Shown piece after piece: positions 1-11,735 of a DNA stretch of 64,000 bases. A model generated the notes under the pieces. It had not been told where the DNA came from. It saw only the letters and a program-made list of their open reading frames with translations, and made no database searches. The stretch covers positions 434,001 through 498,000 of the forward strand of contig NW_026570243.1 of the NCBI RefSeq assembly GCF_019649055.1, written 5' to 3'. The translations under genes were made by a program, and so were the position numbers. The stretch is from Paramacrobiotus metropolitanus. Its lineage: Eukaryota; Tardigrada; Eutardigrada; Parachela; Macrobiotidae. Positions within the stretch are counted from its first letter, which is position 1. Each line of letters begins with the position of its first letter.

Positions 1-746
1 CGCTGTTACTACCCACCCGGTTCTATTCGAGAAAAAAGCGCCCATGTCTTCTTCATCCAAAAGATGTCCTTTGGATGGTTGTTTTTTGAGTTTCAAAAAG
101 CCATAATATAGTTTCCTAGACCATGTATATTAGACGTGTAAATGTACATGAAAAGGGGCTCCATAAGTATACTGAAACATGCCGCTCTAAAGACGGCGTG
201 TTGTGCTCCGACGATGTCTAAAGCACATGCCGTAGAACCGGGCCATAGCTAAATATTTTTTACTTCCAAAAATTGTTGTAGCAAATGTATGCGAATTTAT
301 GTAAGCATATACAGCGCTGCGCAAAAGTGCAAAGCAAAGCAAAAAAATAATATCCTGCAGAACCGCACTGTACAAGAACAGTATGCAAGAAGCATAGATG
401 GTACTTTGCAGAATTTCACATTCGGATTATAACACTAATGTTTACATTTCACCTTTTCACTAAATCTTATTGCAATGTTTTCAGCATCAGTACAGTGTTA
501 AATGTGAATATTGCATGATTACCTTTTTGTCGATCAGCAAGTCACTTACAAAATTTTAACTGATACCGCAATCGTAAACCGATATAATCGTATATAGAAC
601 CGATTAATATTAATTGTGAGCACACTGCCAACAAAATGGGACACAAATCGCACAATTGCTCGTATGTATTTCTAAAAAGATGAACTCGCCCGGTATTTGC
701 GTTTATATGTCGATATGAGTAATGTTGAAATTAATAATATCCGTAG
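1..746. other. Intron or upstream flank of the P2X gene
   Basis: AT-rich sequence with no recognisable coding exon on either strand. A P2X exon carrying the N-terminus and TM1 must precede position 747, because the acceptor CCGTAG ends at 746 and the exon opens with one leftover base of a split codon. I searched this stretch for a hydrophobic exon ending in a GT donor and found none. Confidence 0.6.
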
Positions 747-3700
747 GTATGTTTTCCTCTATAAAAAAAGCTATCAGGCTACGGACACTGCAGATTTTAG
801 CGTGGTAACGAAAGTCAAAGGCATGCTATACCGCAACGTTAATGGGTCCAAGGAGGTTTGGGACAATAACGACTTTGTCGTACCAGCACAGGTACGGAAT
901 CGTTTAGGTATCATTTACCAAATTCTTTTTGACTGATAATTAATCATAGCTATGCCCTAACGATTGTATTTTGTCTTCCGCGAAGCTAGGAAAGCAATGC
1001 GTTTTTTATCGCGACCAACATGGTTTACACTAGGAATCAAAGTCAAGGAATTTGTCCAGAGGTAACTCCGTGATGTACAGCAATAATTACTCACGTACAA
1101 ATACCGAAAACTAGGTTGTATAAACCTACAAAGCTTTAATAGTTTCTGTTATATCTGTACAGTTTAAACTGCTTGGGAATAAAAACATTAATAATGAGGA
1201 AAGCATATATAAAGCAGTTAAAATACAAGTAGTGCAATCAAATGGAGTAAATAAAATTAAGAAGGATAATTGCATTGTCGTGATTGCCCGTTGCCTAGCT
1301 TAACTGATTGCGCTGTCAAATTTCTTCAGTTTTGTGGTTTGTGATTCTCATGAATACAAGGTTTGCATTTTGTAAATGTCTTGGAAATGTGCAATTACAG
1401 GATGCCAATGTTGGAGTAGAAGGCATCGAATGTTCGGAAGATTTCGACTGCGAGAAGGGCAAACCAACCCCCTACGGAAACGGTATCAAGACCGGCAAAT
1501 GCGTCCAACGAACCGGCACTTGTGAAATTTCCGGTTGGTGCCCGACCGAAATTGACGATCCGCCATCGTATGTGCTGTGTACCATATGTGTCTTTATAAA
1601 TAACACGGCTTGGACGCCCTGGAATGAAGATCCGATTAATTGGAATTTATTTCAACAGGAAGCCGGTATTGAGTGGATTTGAGACGATAACCATATTAGT
1701 CAAAAATCACATCGCCTTCCAGAAGTTTAAGATTAAGCGGTACATACATAATACGCCCATTGATCGGCGGCGCTGGCGTATACACACTCATATTTCACCA
1801 CATGTGTCGTCTGTTTGCAGGCGGAATATTTTGTCCCACTTCACGCAAAAGTATCTCCAGACCTGCCGCTACGATCCAGATGATGATCCAAAATGTCCAA
1901 TATTTTCCGTCAAAGAAATTGTCAAATATGCTCAAGAGAAATTCGAAGATATGGCTGTTAAGGTAAGCTTTTAATTTTCGGCATATGTAATTATAAAGAA
2001 GTAAACAATTTTCGTTTCGATAGTACAGTATTTTCTTTCTTTTCTTTATATAACTAGTTACCTAATTATCCTTTCTTAAAAGCCCCATGATAAATGTCGC
2101 CATTTTACAATTTTTCCTCATGACGGCTCAATCACTGCGTAAAGTTTCGCAATAAATCCCCGGTCATCGGCCGTGAGAGGCAAATGATTTACGGATCACA
2201 ATATGGTTGTGTTTAAAGAGATGGAAGGCATCTTTCGCAGAGAGAATCCGGGCGCACTAGCAATTGGTTTTCTTTAACATCGTCGTGACGTCGACGTAGA
2301 ACGCCGGGAATAGTAAAGCATCATTGATAAAGATATCCATGTCAATTATCAGTAGTTGCAACATGCAGCGGAATGTTTTTTTGACGTTCCGACTCCACAG
2401 GAGTGACAGGATGCGTTTTGTAGCCGATCGGTTTTGGCATGCAATTTGCTGCACAGCGAGAAACGTACAGTGCACTTGGCGCTCGCTGTTCACTGCACAG
2501 AATCAGCCGAAAAATATTACTACACATGGACTTGAGCAATTGCATAGACAAAATTTTGCTGTTTTAATATTCCACGATGGATAGCATTGAGATACATAAT
2601 TTGATATACACAAAATTACGCCATATATGTATGAAATGCTTCCGAGTTTAGGAAGAAACAATTTTGCTTAAAATCTACCTTTTTGTTGTTGGACGCAGAT
2701 TATAGTAGTGAAAACTACGTTGAAAAGTAAAATGGGTAAGATCTACGTAGGAATGTGGCGCGCGCTTAATACTCTAGTGACGACGATTAACCAGCAATAT
2801 TTTTAAGCGTACTGAGAAATCGTTTTGTTTATTATGGAACATTATACGCACAAGATAATTATGTCATCTCTTTTGGAAATTGCGCTATATATAACTTTGC
2901 ATATTATTTCGAAAGAAACTGTAATTCAAGACGCTTTCGTAGGGTGGCATAATTGGTTTCCATATACGATGGATGTGCGACCTAGATCGTGGTGAAGAAG
3001 AATGTCTGCCGGAGTATTCTTTCAAACGCCTCGATGACCAAACCGACAAAGTGGCCAAAGGATGGAACTTCCGGTAATGTGTGCTGGATGCTGTTTATTT
3101 TTAAACAACTATTCCACATTTTTTCAACGACTGTACATGCATGATGCGTGTTGTGTGAACGACTACTTAATTATTTTGCAGCCATGCATATTACTTTTAT
3201 GATGCTAAAGGAGGGAATCGAAGAGATCTTGTCAAATTTTGGGGAATACGGTTTATTTTTATTGTGACTGGGCAAGCCGGAAAATTCTCCATTGTTCCAT
3301 TCGTTATGCATTTAGGTTCCAGTTTGGGATTGTTTGGCATTGTATGTATGACAATATTATATACTAAATTTGCATTTTAATGGGTTATTATTAGTAGTGT
3401 GTGTTTTTATTAGTAGTTTCCCTTTGGATTTGCATACTTGATTAAATTTGATGCCTGTTCAAATTTTAGGTATCACTTGTATGCGAGTTGGTAATCTCAT
3501 GGTGTTTCCGATCTGATTTCCTCAGAGAGCAGAAATATATTGATTTGGAAACTATTAAGGTAAGCATAGCGTCAATTACAAATCAACGGCAAGATTAAAT
3601 CATTAATCAGACCTTCATTGTACATTCATTAGCCAGTGTTTTTATGTAAAAATAACTTCAAAAATGTAATAAACGTTATTCAAAATAAGAGCATGGTGGT

Positions 3701-4266
3701 TGGTCATTATGTACACAAAACGAACCGTAATTTTCATGCCGATGGTCGCAAATACATTTTGTATGTATCTTCATGTACAGAGTACGTTATAGTTTATACA
3801 TATAGAACTAATTTTAACTTTTATATACGCAAGTGTCTTTCATATACAAAGTTCGTAAGCAGAATATTCATTTTTGGTATTTCTGTAGCAGGCCCGACGA
3901 AGGTCAACTGCCGCCGGCCTGCTTCCACCGGACACATTCCAGATGCAAGTGCGATCCAACAGTGCCACACCGTACAGCAGCACCCGCCATCTGATCAATG
4001 TGAATTCCACACGCAGTACGCCGGCGTTGGCCCGCGTTACCGCTGTCCATCCGTCACCGCGCACGGTGCGCATCGAAAGTAACGCCAGCAGCGGCAGCAC
4101 CGATAGTTTAGCTTATATGGACATAAGTCCAACCGCTGGTCGGCCGGGTCGGTCGAAAAGTGATCCCATTGTGCCGCGCAGTGTGATGTCCAAAGCTAGC
4201 AGTAAACCGGATGGTCAAAATCGCAGTGTTGTTACGGATGAGATTGACGAGCTGGAATGGATATGA
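747..4266 (+). CDS. P2X purinoceptor, ATP-gated cation channel (first coding exon not found)
   Basis: Trimeric plasma-membrane channel opened by extracellular ATP. Exons, phase-consistent: 747-891, 990-1061, 1401-1567, 1659-1739, 1821-1962, 2943-3073, 3182-3341, 3470-3559 and 3892-4266 (the last acceptor may be 3 bp earlier). The protein shows the KVKG ATP-binding lysines in exon 1, then NGIKTGKC and CEISGWCPTE, then KCPIF, GGIIGFHIRWMCDLD, NFR and GIRF...GKFS, which are hallmark P2X ectodomain segments. All ten conserved ectodomain cysteines are present. TM2 spans the 3182 and 3470 exons. The C-tail is long (about 150 residues), Ser/Arg/Pro-rich and ends ELEWI. About 40 N-terminal residues including TM1 are missing. 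They should lie upstream of 747 or outside the window; I could not locate them. Exon 747 starts in phase 2, so it cannot be the true start. A poly(A) signal follows at 4339. Confidence 0.95.
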
Positions 4267-4338
4267 TAGTTTTGAATCGGCTACATTAGACGTATACAGT
4301 AATATTGTTGTGAAATGTGCTCATGATTGGATATACAA

Positions 4339-4344
4339 AATAAA
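4339..4344 (+). terminator. Poly(A) signal of the P2X gene
   Basis: AATAAA lies 73 bases after the P2X stop codon, a normal distance for cleavage and polyadenylation. Confidence 0.6.
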
Positions 4345-5175
4345 ATTTTATTGAACAGCGACTTGGATTCTTCTATTCGTTCTCGGCGCTACTGGTAGAG
4401 AGTGCAAGAAGTACAATTGTATAACACCAATACTCACAACTGCCATCAGAGCAGCTAGAACGTGTGTGACCTTACAAACCTACAGTAGAAATTTATGGCA
4501 AATTACATTTGAGAGTACAGCAAGTGATAGAATTATGCATTTACGTACTTGTGACAGGGTGATTATGATTTTGCCAACTACATTAATTATCCTAGTCGGC
4601 AAAGGGCACACAGGCACACAGGTAGTGTACGTGTATGGTCGACGATAATTCAGAGCAAAAAGTCTGCACTATGGTCGCAAACAATTTTTGCAAATATTGC
4701 GCGATCACAATGTTTATCGCAATAATAAATTCAAGCAATTTAGACTATCGTGATCGTCACCTACCAAAGTATGATTGAGAAATGAGTGAATATTTTAGGG
4801 AACAACAATGTCGAGCAGTGTCCACTGCCACTATGCAGCACTTGGTCAGATCAAACAAATATCCTGTAAGGCTGTAAACACAAGGCAGAACGTGTCGGTG
4901 TATAGTGCGTACCCCACGGGAAGTATGTACCATGCTTATCAGGATTATTCACTACTAATCGTAATGCTTCCAGGCTTCACTTGTCAGTACTTTTAGATTT
5001 TATTTATTATTGGTGAATCGGTGATCTTGGAGTTTGCAAACTGGCATTTGTTTTTCGCCCATTTCTCATTATTAATAATATCCTTAATTTTAAGCCCAGT
5101 TTCCTGATTAGATTCTTATGTGATTCGGATTTATTACCTCAAGCGTTTCCTGCCAGTAGATCTGAGTAAAGCATC
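4345..5175. other. Intergenic: P2X 3' flank and CCDC25 upstream region
   Basis: About 0.8 kb between two same-strand genes. Only short, compositionally random open frames are visible. It should contain the CCDC25 promoter and 5' UTR, but no TATA-like element stands out. Confidence 0.5.
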
Positions 5176-7266
5176 ATGGTGTTCTTCTTTACGTCAAACA
5201 GTAAGTTCCACGGATTTGTAACTTGCATGCTGAATCTTCAGCTGTCAAACATTTTGTTTACCACATTGCTTGAACTTTTTGGAAAAATTTCAGTTGTAAC
5301 TCCAGCCGTTTCGATGTACATGGGAGTGGACAAGTACGAGAGTACGTGCGGACCATATGTTATAATGCATAGGACAGTTAGGACCTCTGATTCCGCGAAC
5401 ACGTTGCATAATATAATATTTTGTTGTCGTTTTTGTGCTTTCATTGTAATAGGCCTGAATGGCTGAATCTCTTTTGCATTCCTTTATTCTGGACGACTCC
5501 TCCTATGCGTGTTCGTTTTGCAGATGAAGAACTGATTAAGCACTCCTGGCCGGAAGATGTGTGGTTCCATGTGGATAAACTTTCGTCTGCTCATGTTTAT
5601 TTACGTCTGGAACCTGTAAGTTATTATGTATTATGCATCTCGAAAGTGAACACAGAAACGTTTGTTGCATTTTTCCTTAGACGAAAATTAGCCCGTTATT
5701 TAAGAAAGTGTAGACAATGTTTCGTTAAGGTTATGCATTTTCGAAATTGGATAGATGTTACGAAAACCAGTAAATGGGACATGAATATTATGAAACTTGA
5801 AAGTATGTGTTACAGATATGCACCGAACCTCATGTGAATACTTATTTCATCGTTTGTAGGGCCAGACCATTGACGACATTCCCGAAACCGTTGTAACAGA
5901 TTGCTGCCAGCTGGTAAAAGCCAACAGTATTCAAGGTATTTAAACCATTGATAAGTTTATTTATTTTTACAATTTTTACGTATTATTTCATTATTCATTC
6001 ATTCATTAGTATTATTTAGTGTACGAGTATGGGAAATATTACATACATATCTGAATCTGAATTTCATAGTTTTATTTGCTCAATGATGATCCCCCATGAA
6101 TAAATTTATGAAGCAAAATGGATTGGTGTTTCGTTGTATTGCTGTTTTCATTTTGCGGTATTATAACTGTGCATTATTTTATTTGTCATTTCGTCTTAAG
6201 AATCTGTTTGTTTTTCTTGATGCTTGTTTTTGTATCTTCTTGTATACAGTTGCTGGAAAACGTTTTTCATTTCATCTTAAACACGTCTTGTACTCGTGGC
6301 TAGTGAATATTTCACTTTTTCAACATTTTCCCTTTTGGATGGTTCTGCAGCAAGAGCCATGTTTGGCAAGTGAAGTACATCCTGTTTCTAATCACTAATC
6401 CAGTTAAATTGTCAATCTGCTTTTAAGCCTGACGCGTGCCTAGTTTGAAAACATTTAAGCTCAATTGTAACAAGGTTAAGGAAATTATCAGCCAGAGCCT
6501 GTTGAAAAATACTTAAAATTTCATTGCGCTGTTGCACTGTGTTAACCAGGCAATAAGGAGAACAATGTGGGCATTGTATATACGCTGGCGTCTAATCTGA
6601 AGAAAACTGGCGATATGGATACGGGCCAAGTGGGATTTAAGGATCAGAAGGCTGTGCGGCGTGCACGGGTGGAAAAGCGGATTAATGAGATTGTCAATCG
6701 GCTGGAGAAGACGCGCAAAGACATGCCCACGCAGACCTTCATTGAAGCTAAAGAGGAGCGTGATCGCAAGGAGCGGGACGAGCGTAAGAAGGATGCACGT
6801 GAACAGAAGGCCAAGGATGCTGAAGAGGCCAGACGGAAGCAAGAAGAAGCCAGTTTGCGGTATGTTTTTCTAGCGCACAGTTACAATATTCAGATCGCGC
6901 CTTTTTTAATCTATTTCGAATAATTGCTTAATAAGTAATATCGCTTTCGTTTTTTTATTCTGTGTAGCTTCAATGTTTTGATCGAATCTTCTACTTTCTA
7001 TTTCGGTTTTGCCAACAAGAGGATAGTTTTACTCTCCTGATTCTACCTAGCTCTGATTAAGAAATTTGTTGATTTTTTTGAATATTTTCGTTTTTCATTT
7101 TTACTTTGTTTGAATTCGTAATAACTGATGTCACTCAAAACAAGCAAGAAACGTCAGGCTTTGCATCTATCTGAATCATTTGCTTTTTAGATCTTACGAC
7201 ACTATGATGCGGTCGGAAAATATGAAAACCAACCGAGATCGAGGAGATGATGATGATTTTATGTGA
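5176..7266 (+). CDS. CCDC25: Coiled-coil domain-containing protein 25 (NFACT-R/DUF814 family)
   Basis: Six exons, all junctions in phase: 5176-5200, 5294-5341, 5524-5615, 5860-5935, 6550-6859, 7191-7266. They give 208 residues, the same length as vertebrate CCDC25. The N-terminus MVFFFTSN, the segment [20 protein letters not shown], the stretch LVKANSIQG, and [16 protein letters not shown] are diagnostic of the family. The second half is a charged coiled coil rich in Lys, Glu and Arg ([13 protein letters not shown] and following), and the tail GDDDDFM matches the acidic end of other CCDC25 proteins. The NFACT-R fold is shared with the ribosome quality-control factor NEMF. In mammals CCDC25 has been described as a membrane-associated sensor of extracellular-trap DNA; whether that applies here is unknown. 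The start is fixed by the conserved MVFFF beginning. AATAAA follows at 7334. Confidence 0.96.
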
Positions 7267-7333
7267 TTTGGCGCTGAGAATGTTTTTTTTACTTTAAAAA
7301 GAAGTTTGTGTTTGTCAACATAGAGCCGTTCGA

Positions 7334-7339
7334 AATAAA
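7334..7339 (+). terminator. Poly(A) signal of CCDC25
   Basis: AATAAA lies 68 bases after the CCDC25 stop codon. Confidence 0.6.
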
Positions 7340-10300
7340 ATGATCTGAAATGTTTTTCCGTGTTTTTATGGAGATTTATGAGAAGGGAAAACGCAACAGA
7401 TTCCCATTAGAAAGAAAATTCTGCCAAGAAATTTATCGCATTTAAAGAACGATAAGGGTTTGACGCAATACCGTAAAATCGTAAAAGCATTTTATGTGGC
7501 CGTTAGGTGCGATTAGCAGTGGTGAAATGCCCCCAGGGGCCATGCGCATATGATTGTACAACCCTGTTTTGTTCAGCTTTATTGTTTTAATCCTGATTAT
7601 GAACTTATACATGCTCCACTTCGTGACGTAATGTCGGCATTGATCGAACGCAGCAGAATTTTTAATTTATATTTATTAATAACCGTTTTAGTCCCGTACT
7701 ATATACTCTGGTTGTTGGTTTAGGATACTGGTGTGAGCAAAAATCGTGTTTAGTTAAACAGATATTAAATGGAAATTCTGTAGCTGATTCGAATTTGAAT
7801 AAAAAATTTAATCGGCTTTGCTAGGCAAAAACATGGATGCATGTTTTGTTGTCTAAATGGACTTCATATGTAGAAATATGCCGTAATTGCACGTAATTCG
7901 GTATGTACTGTATAATACCGTTGGAGTTTTATAGCCGCAACTTGTACGTTTTTCCTCCTTCCTAAATGTGCCGCTTTTATTTCCGCGTGAAAACTGAGAA
8001 ATGTCGTTAAATAATTAAGGAGATTGTACGTGGGAGTTCAGACTTACCATGGTTAAGCAAACAGCAACATTAGTGCAATTCGTCTGCGCAATTGCTTCCA
8101 GACGCTCATCCGTCAACCTGTGCCATCAGAATGGCGCGGAAATGTCTGATAGCAAAATCTCATCGGTGGTGTGCAGCGGGAACATTCCACCGGCTAATGT
8201 GTTTGTTTGCGAGCTCAATTGATTTACATGCATAGTAGTATTCATGTTGTTCCTGTTTTTGGCTGAAATGTAATGTGGGAATATGGGCGAGACGCGAGAC
8301 GCGTGGTATACCCGGTTTAGAGCTCAATATTTAATTGTAAGTACCAAGTATTGCAGTAATTGCACTTACACTATACACTGTATGCCTGCCATCCATGATC
8401 GCTGCGATTACAAAATTAAATTTGTCGATCAGTTTCTAATAAACAAATTTTATTAGAGACAAAAACGGTTACTTACCTGAATGGGTTCAACAGCATGTTG
8501 TCAGATTTACACTGTATAAATTAATCGATAGATATAACACTTCTAGTTTGCCGATCAGCGTACCTTCACGACCTTAATCAAAGGCCCGAATGGCAGGTTT
8601 TTTTTTATTTGCTCTACAAAATCGTGGACATTAACTGGAGTTGGAAATCAACGCAAATGAAAACTCGGGAGAGTGCTAAGTAGCTTCGACCCGTTATATT
8701 GCGGAAGCGCAGTCTTGCACGTGCGGTGCTACGGTTTTGGAAATCGATTAAGTAAAGGTATGTCCGTTTTGGTGGTTCCAGAAAAAGAATAAATTAACTA
8801 TAGTTTGAATATTGTACGTAGGTAGACTCGAAAACTGTGGGATACTGGTCAGTAGTGCTTAGTCGAATATGCACCTAGTGTATGATATAATTATGATACA
8901 CTGTAGATAAAATCTATCTTTACTTGCGGTTTTGTTAGAGCGTCTTGTTTTGCATAGAAATGTTTCTCTCCTGACATTTATGCTTGAAAATCAAAGCTTG
9001 TCATCCCGCAACGGGATTTCAATTTTTTACCCTGCTTCACGTGGTGAGCGCATTGTCATATAGGCTCGCCACTGCTAGCTCGAGACGAGAGGATTAAGTA
9101 CTTATTCATTGCTAGTGACCTTTGCAATCAAACTGCCCTGCAGCGCAACCTGGATGGCTTCCGCCTGATCACGATGGCTGCCGAAAGAGAGTGAGTGTGT
9201 GTGCAGCAATGGCGTCGATGGCGCGATGTTTGTTCTCTTAAAGCAGTGCATGCGTAATGATCTTCCATTAGCTTCGTTAAGAGGCCTGCATTTTGTGTTG
9301 TCGTAAATCGTTATTCAGGATGCGTTTTAGCCGAATCTACCAGTGATCAAGTGCATTTTGGCTCAGGCTAATGATCTCACAAATAATCTTATTGGGTGCA
9401 GCGCGTCGCCGTTATATACGTATTGTACATATGAACCGCCAATACGCCACAGTACAAGCCTCGACCGTGCGGCATTCAAGTTGGCGGAGATTTTTCGGGG
9501 AATTATTATGCCGCCACCGGTTTTCAGGGTTGGGGGAAAAAGGAGAGAAAATGCTGCTGCATCTTAGATTTCACTCATTTACGACGGATGAGATGGTGGA
9601 GCCCGTCAAAAGGGGTCATAATGGGAAAAGTCTCCGTGTTCTCATTAGTAATTTAATTAGAAATTTAGGATAGGTTGGAAAATTGCCGCCACGCGCCATC
9701 TCAGAAATACCGAGAAATGTTACCACTCGCTGCGCCTTATAAAATACATTTCCAATACAAAAGCAAAATTTTTGTTTTTCGAAAAATTTTATTACATGTA
9801 AAACTATCCAGCGGTAATTGTCGGTGACCGAAAACAATATTGTGTAAACGCACGCAATAGTGCTTTGATGTACGACAAATATTAATCATAGCGCGACAGT
9901 TGACATTTGCATTATAAATTGCTACTATAAGCTTGCAGTCGGTGTCTGATATGCCTTCGTCATTATATCGGTCGAGCAGCCGGAAAGCATAGTATAACAG
10001 TCAGCGTTGAGGATTTTATCACGTTTAACCGCGCCGCTTCTTTCGATACATTCCCGGGAGCACTGGATGTCATAGACGGTTAAATCTAATTGCACTATCC
10101 AATTAAAAAGCCGGTACAGCGGCAGGCAATTTGCCGGATATATGCTGTCGCTTATCCAATGTGATCCGATTCATGCGTTATGGGGTTCTTGTTTACGAAT
10201 AATCATTTCTGATTATTCCGCCGCATTTCAACAGAGGCGGATACAGGAAGGGATGGGATAGTAACACAGAACATTCAAGTTCATCGTAAATCATTGCGCC

Positions 10301-11735
10301 AGTAGCGTGGGTGATAAATTATCTTTTAATGTTGCTTGGGCCGAGGTTAAAAGTTGACGTAAGGCCCCGTTTACACCTCGTAATCGGCGCCCGAGAATCG
10401 TGCATGTGAAAGACTTCAGACGGGCGTGTCGCTTTCAAAACCAGCGATTGCTTTGGGAGAAATTACATAACAAAAAACTGTTGTTTATGAATAAAGTGAA
10501 ATGTAAAAAATTGTTCGATTCAGATGTTGTTAAAACATAATAATAAAAATAAATTAGCTTTACGTATAATTTTCCTTGGTAAATCAGGAAGCGTATAAAG
10601 ATTGTTGCAGATTTACTGTGCGGTTGGATATACACTTGATCCATGCAATACACCAACCCGGTGAAATCGATACGTTAACGCTGTAGACAATTAATTAAAT
10701 ATTAAACTACTTAATTGTTTCATTACTTTTTTATTGGCAAAATTCACTGTGACACCAGCAAATATCCAAGTGTAATTACACAATGTTCCTTGATGTGAGT
10801 CAACGGGGCGGAAACGCTAATTAAGATGTACGGAAATGGCAGTAAGGTCATTGCTGTCAATTATCCGACGTGCCAAATATTTATGTGCCCGCATACGATC
10901 GAAGATACATTTATTACGTTCGTGGTCATCGCCATAAAGCCCCCCTATCTGCCTTGTACCTTTTGGAGACATCACTCACATTCACTTTTCCTACACAACC
11001 AGCTCTTGGCACACATCCTCGACATACATGATTTTTAGGGAAGCGCGCTTCACTTCCGTTCCGATAAAAAGCTTATGGATGCCTGCAGACAGTTAGCTGC
11101 GAAAATTGTGTACAATATATCCACTGATGTGCTACGAGCTATGTACACGGCGGCGTCTACGTAAATGACAGTCTTATCTGGTTAACACCAAGCGCCATCA
11201 TTGGCATAGAACAGTGCACTGTATGTATAGTTGTATACATGTGTGTCTATATGGGATTGTCTGAGGAGCGGAAAAACGAGTCCGCTAACGCTTCAATCCA
11301 CATTTCCTGTCAACTCCTCCTCTTCTGGCGTAGATGTACAGTTTCCTTAGCGTCTTTTCTCTCTGTTGAACAACGTCCAGTGTAGTCAGTGGCAAAGAAA
11401 CAGTGTGTGGCCGTGGTGAGATAGCGACGGGATTTTTATAACCCTAATTCCGATGTTCTTTAGGATACAACGGTTGTCGTCGTCGTCCATTATGTGATCG
11501 GTATATTACAGCGGACTAGTGTGAACTTGGTGTTGTTTTTCCATCGTGCCGGGACATCCAAGAATGGACTGGTAATAGAATTTTCCCCTTTTGGTGGCCG
11601 TTTAGGCGGATTGAATAAATCACACGGGTGTATATGTAATCGATGACCCCGGTGTAATATCTATCTGCCGATTGAATTATCACCAGTTGCAATTGTCGGA
11701 TTATACAAGAACGGGGTAAACCTCCATATCGGCAG
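7340..11735. other. Gene-poor 4.4 kb upstream of the neuropeptide GPCR
   Basis: No exon of a recognisable family was found on either strand. Open frames around 9340-9670 and 10435-11040 show no protein-like composition or splice context. A 57-codon frame at 8050-8223 is listed separately. The right end, about 11300-11735, is pyrimidine-rich and likely contains the promoter and 5' UTR of the GPCR; an in-frame stop at 11673 lies just upstream of its ATG. Confidence 0.5.
8050..8223 (+). CDS. Possible small ORF, 57 codons (weak)
   Basis: ATG in a strong ACCATGG context opens a frame beginning MVKQTATLVQFVCAIASRRS and ending CELN before TGA. The local GC content is higher than the surroundings. 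No signal peptide, family match or splice context supports it, and the opposite strand is also partly open here, so this may be chance. Confidence 0.15.

Noticed and set aside
2257-2584. Overlapping open frames in a P2X intron
   Set aside because: They lie between phase-matched P2X exons, overlap on both strands and have no family features.
9343-9837. Frames of 70-100 codons in the gene-poor region
   Set aside because: Overlapping frames on both strands, without splice context or recognisable motifs.
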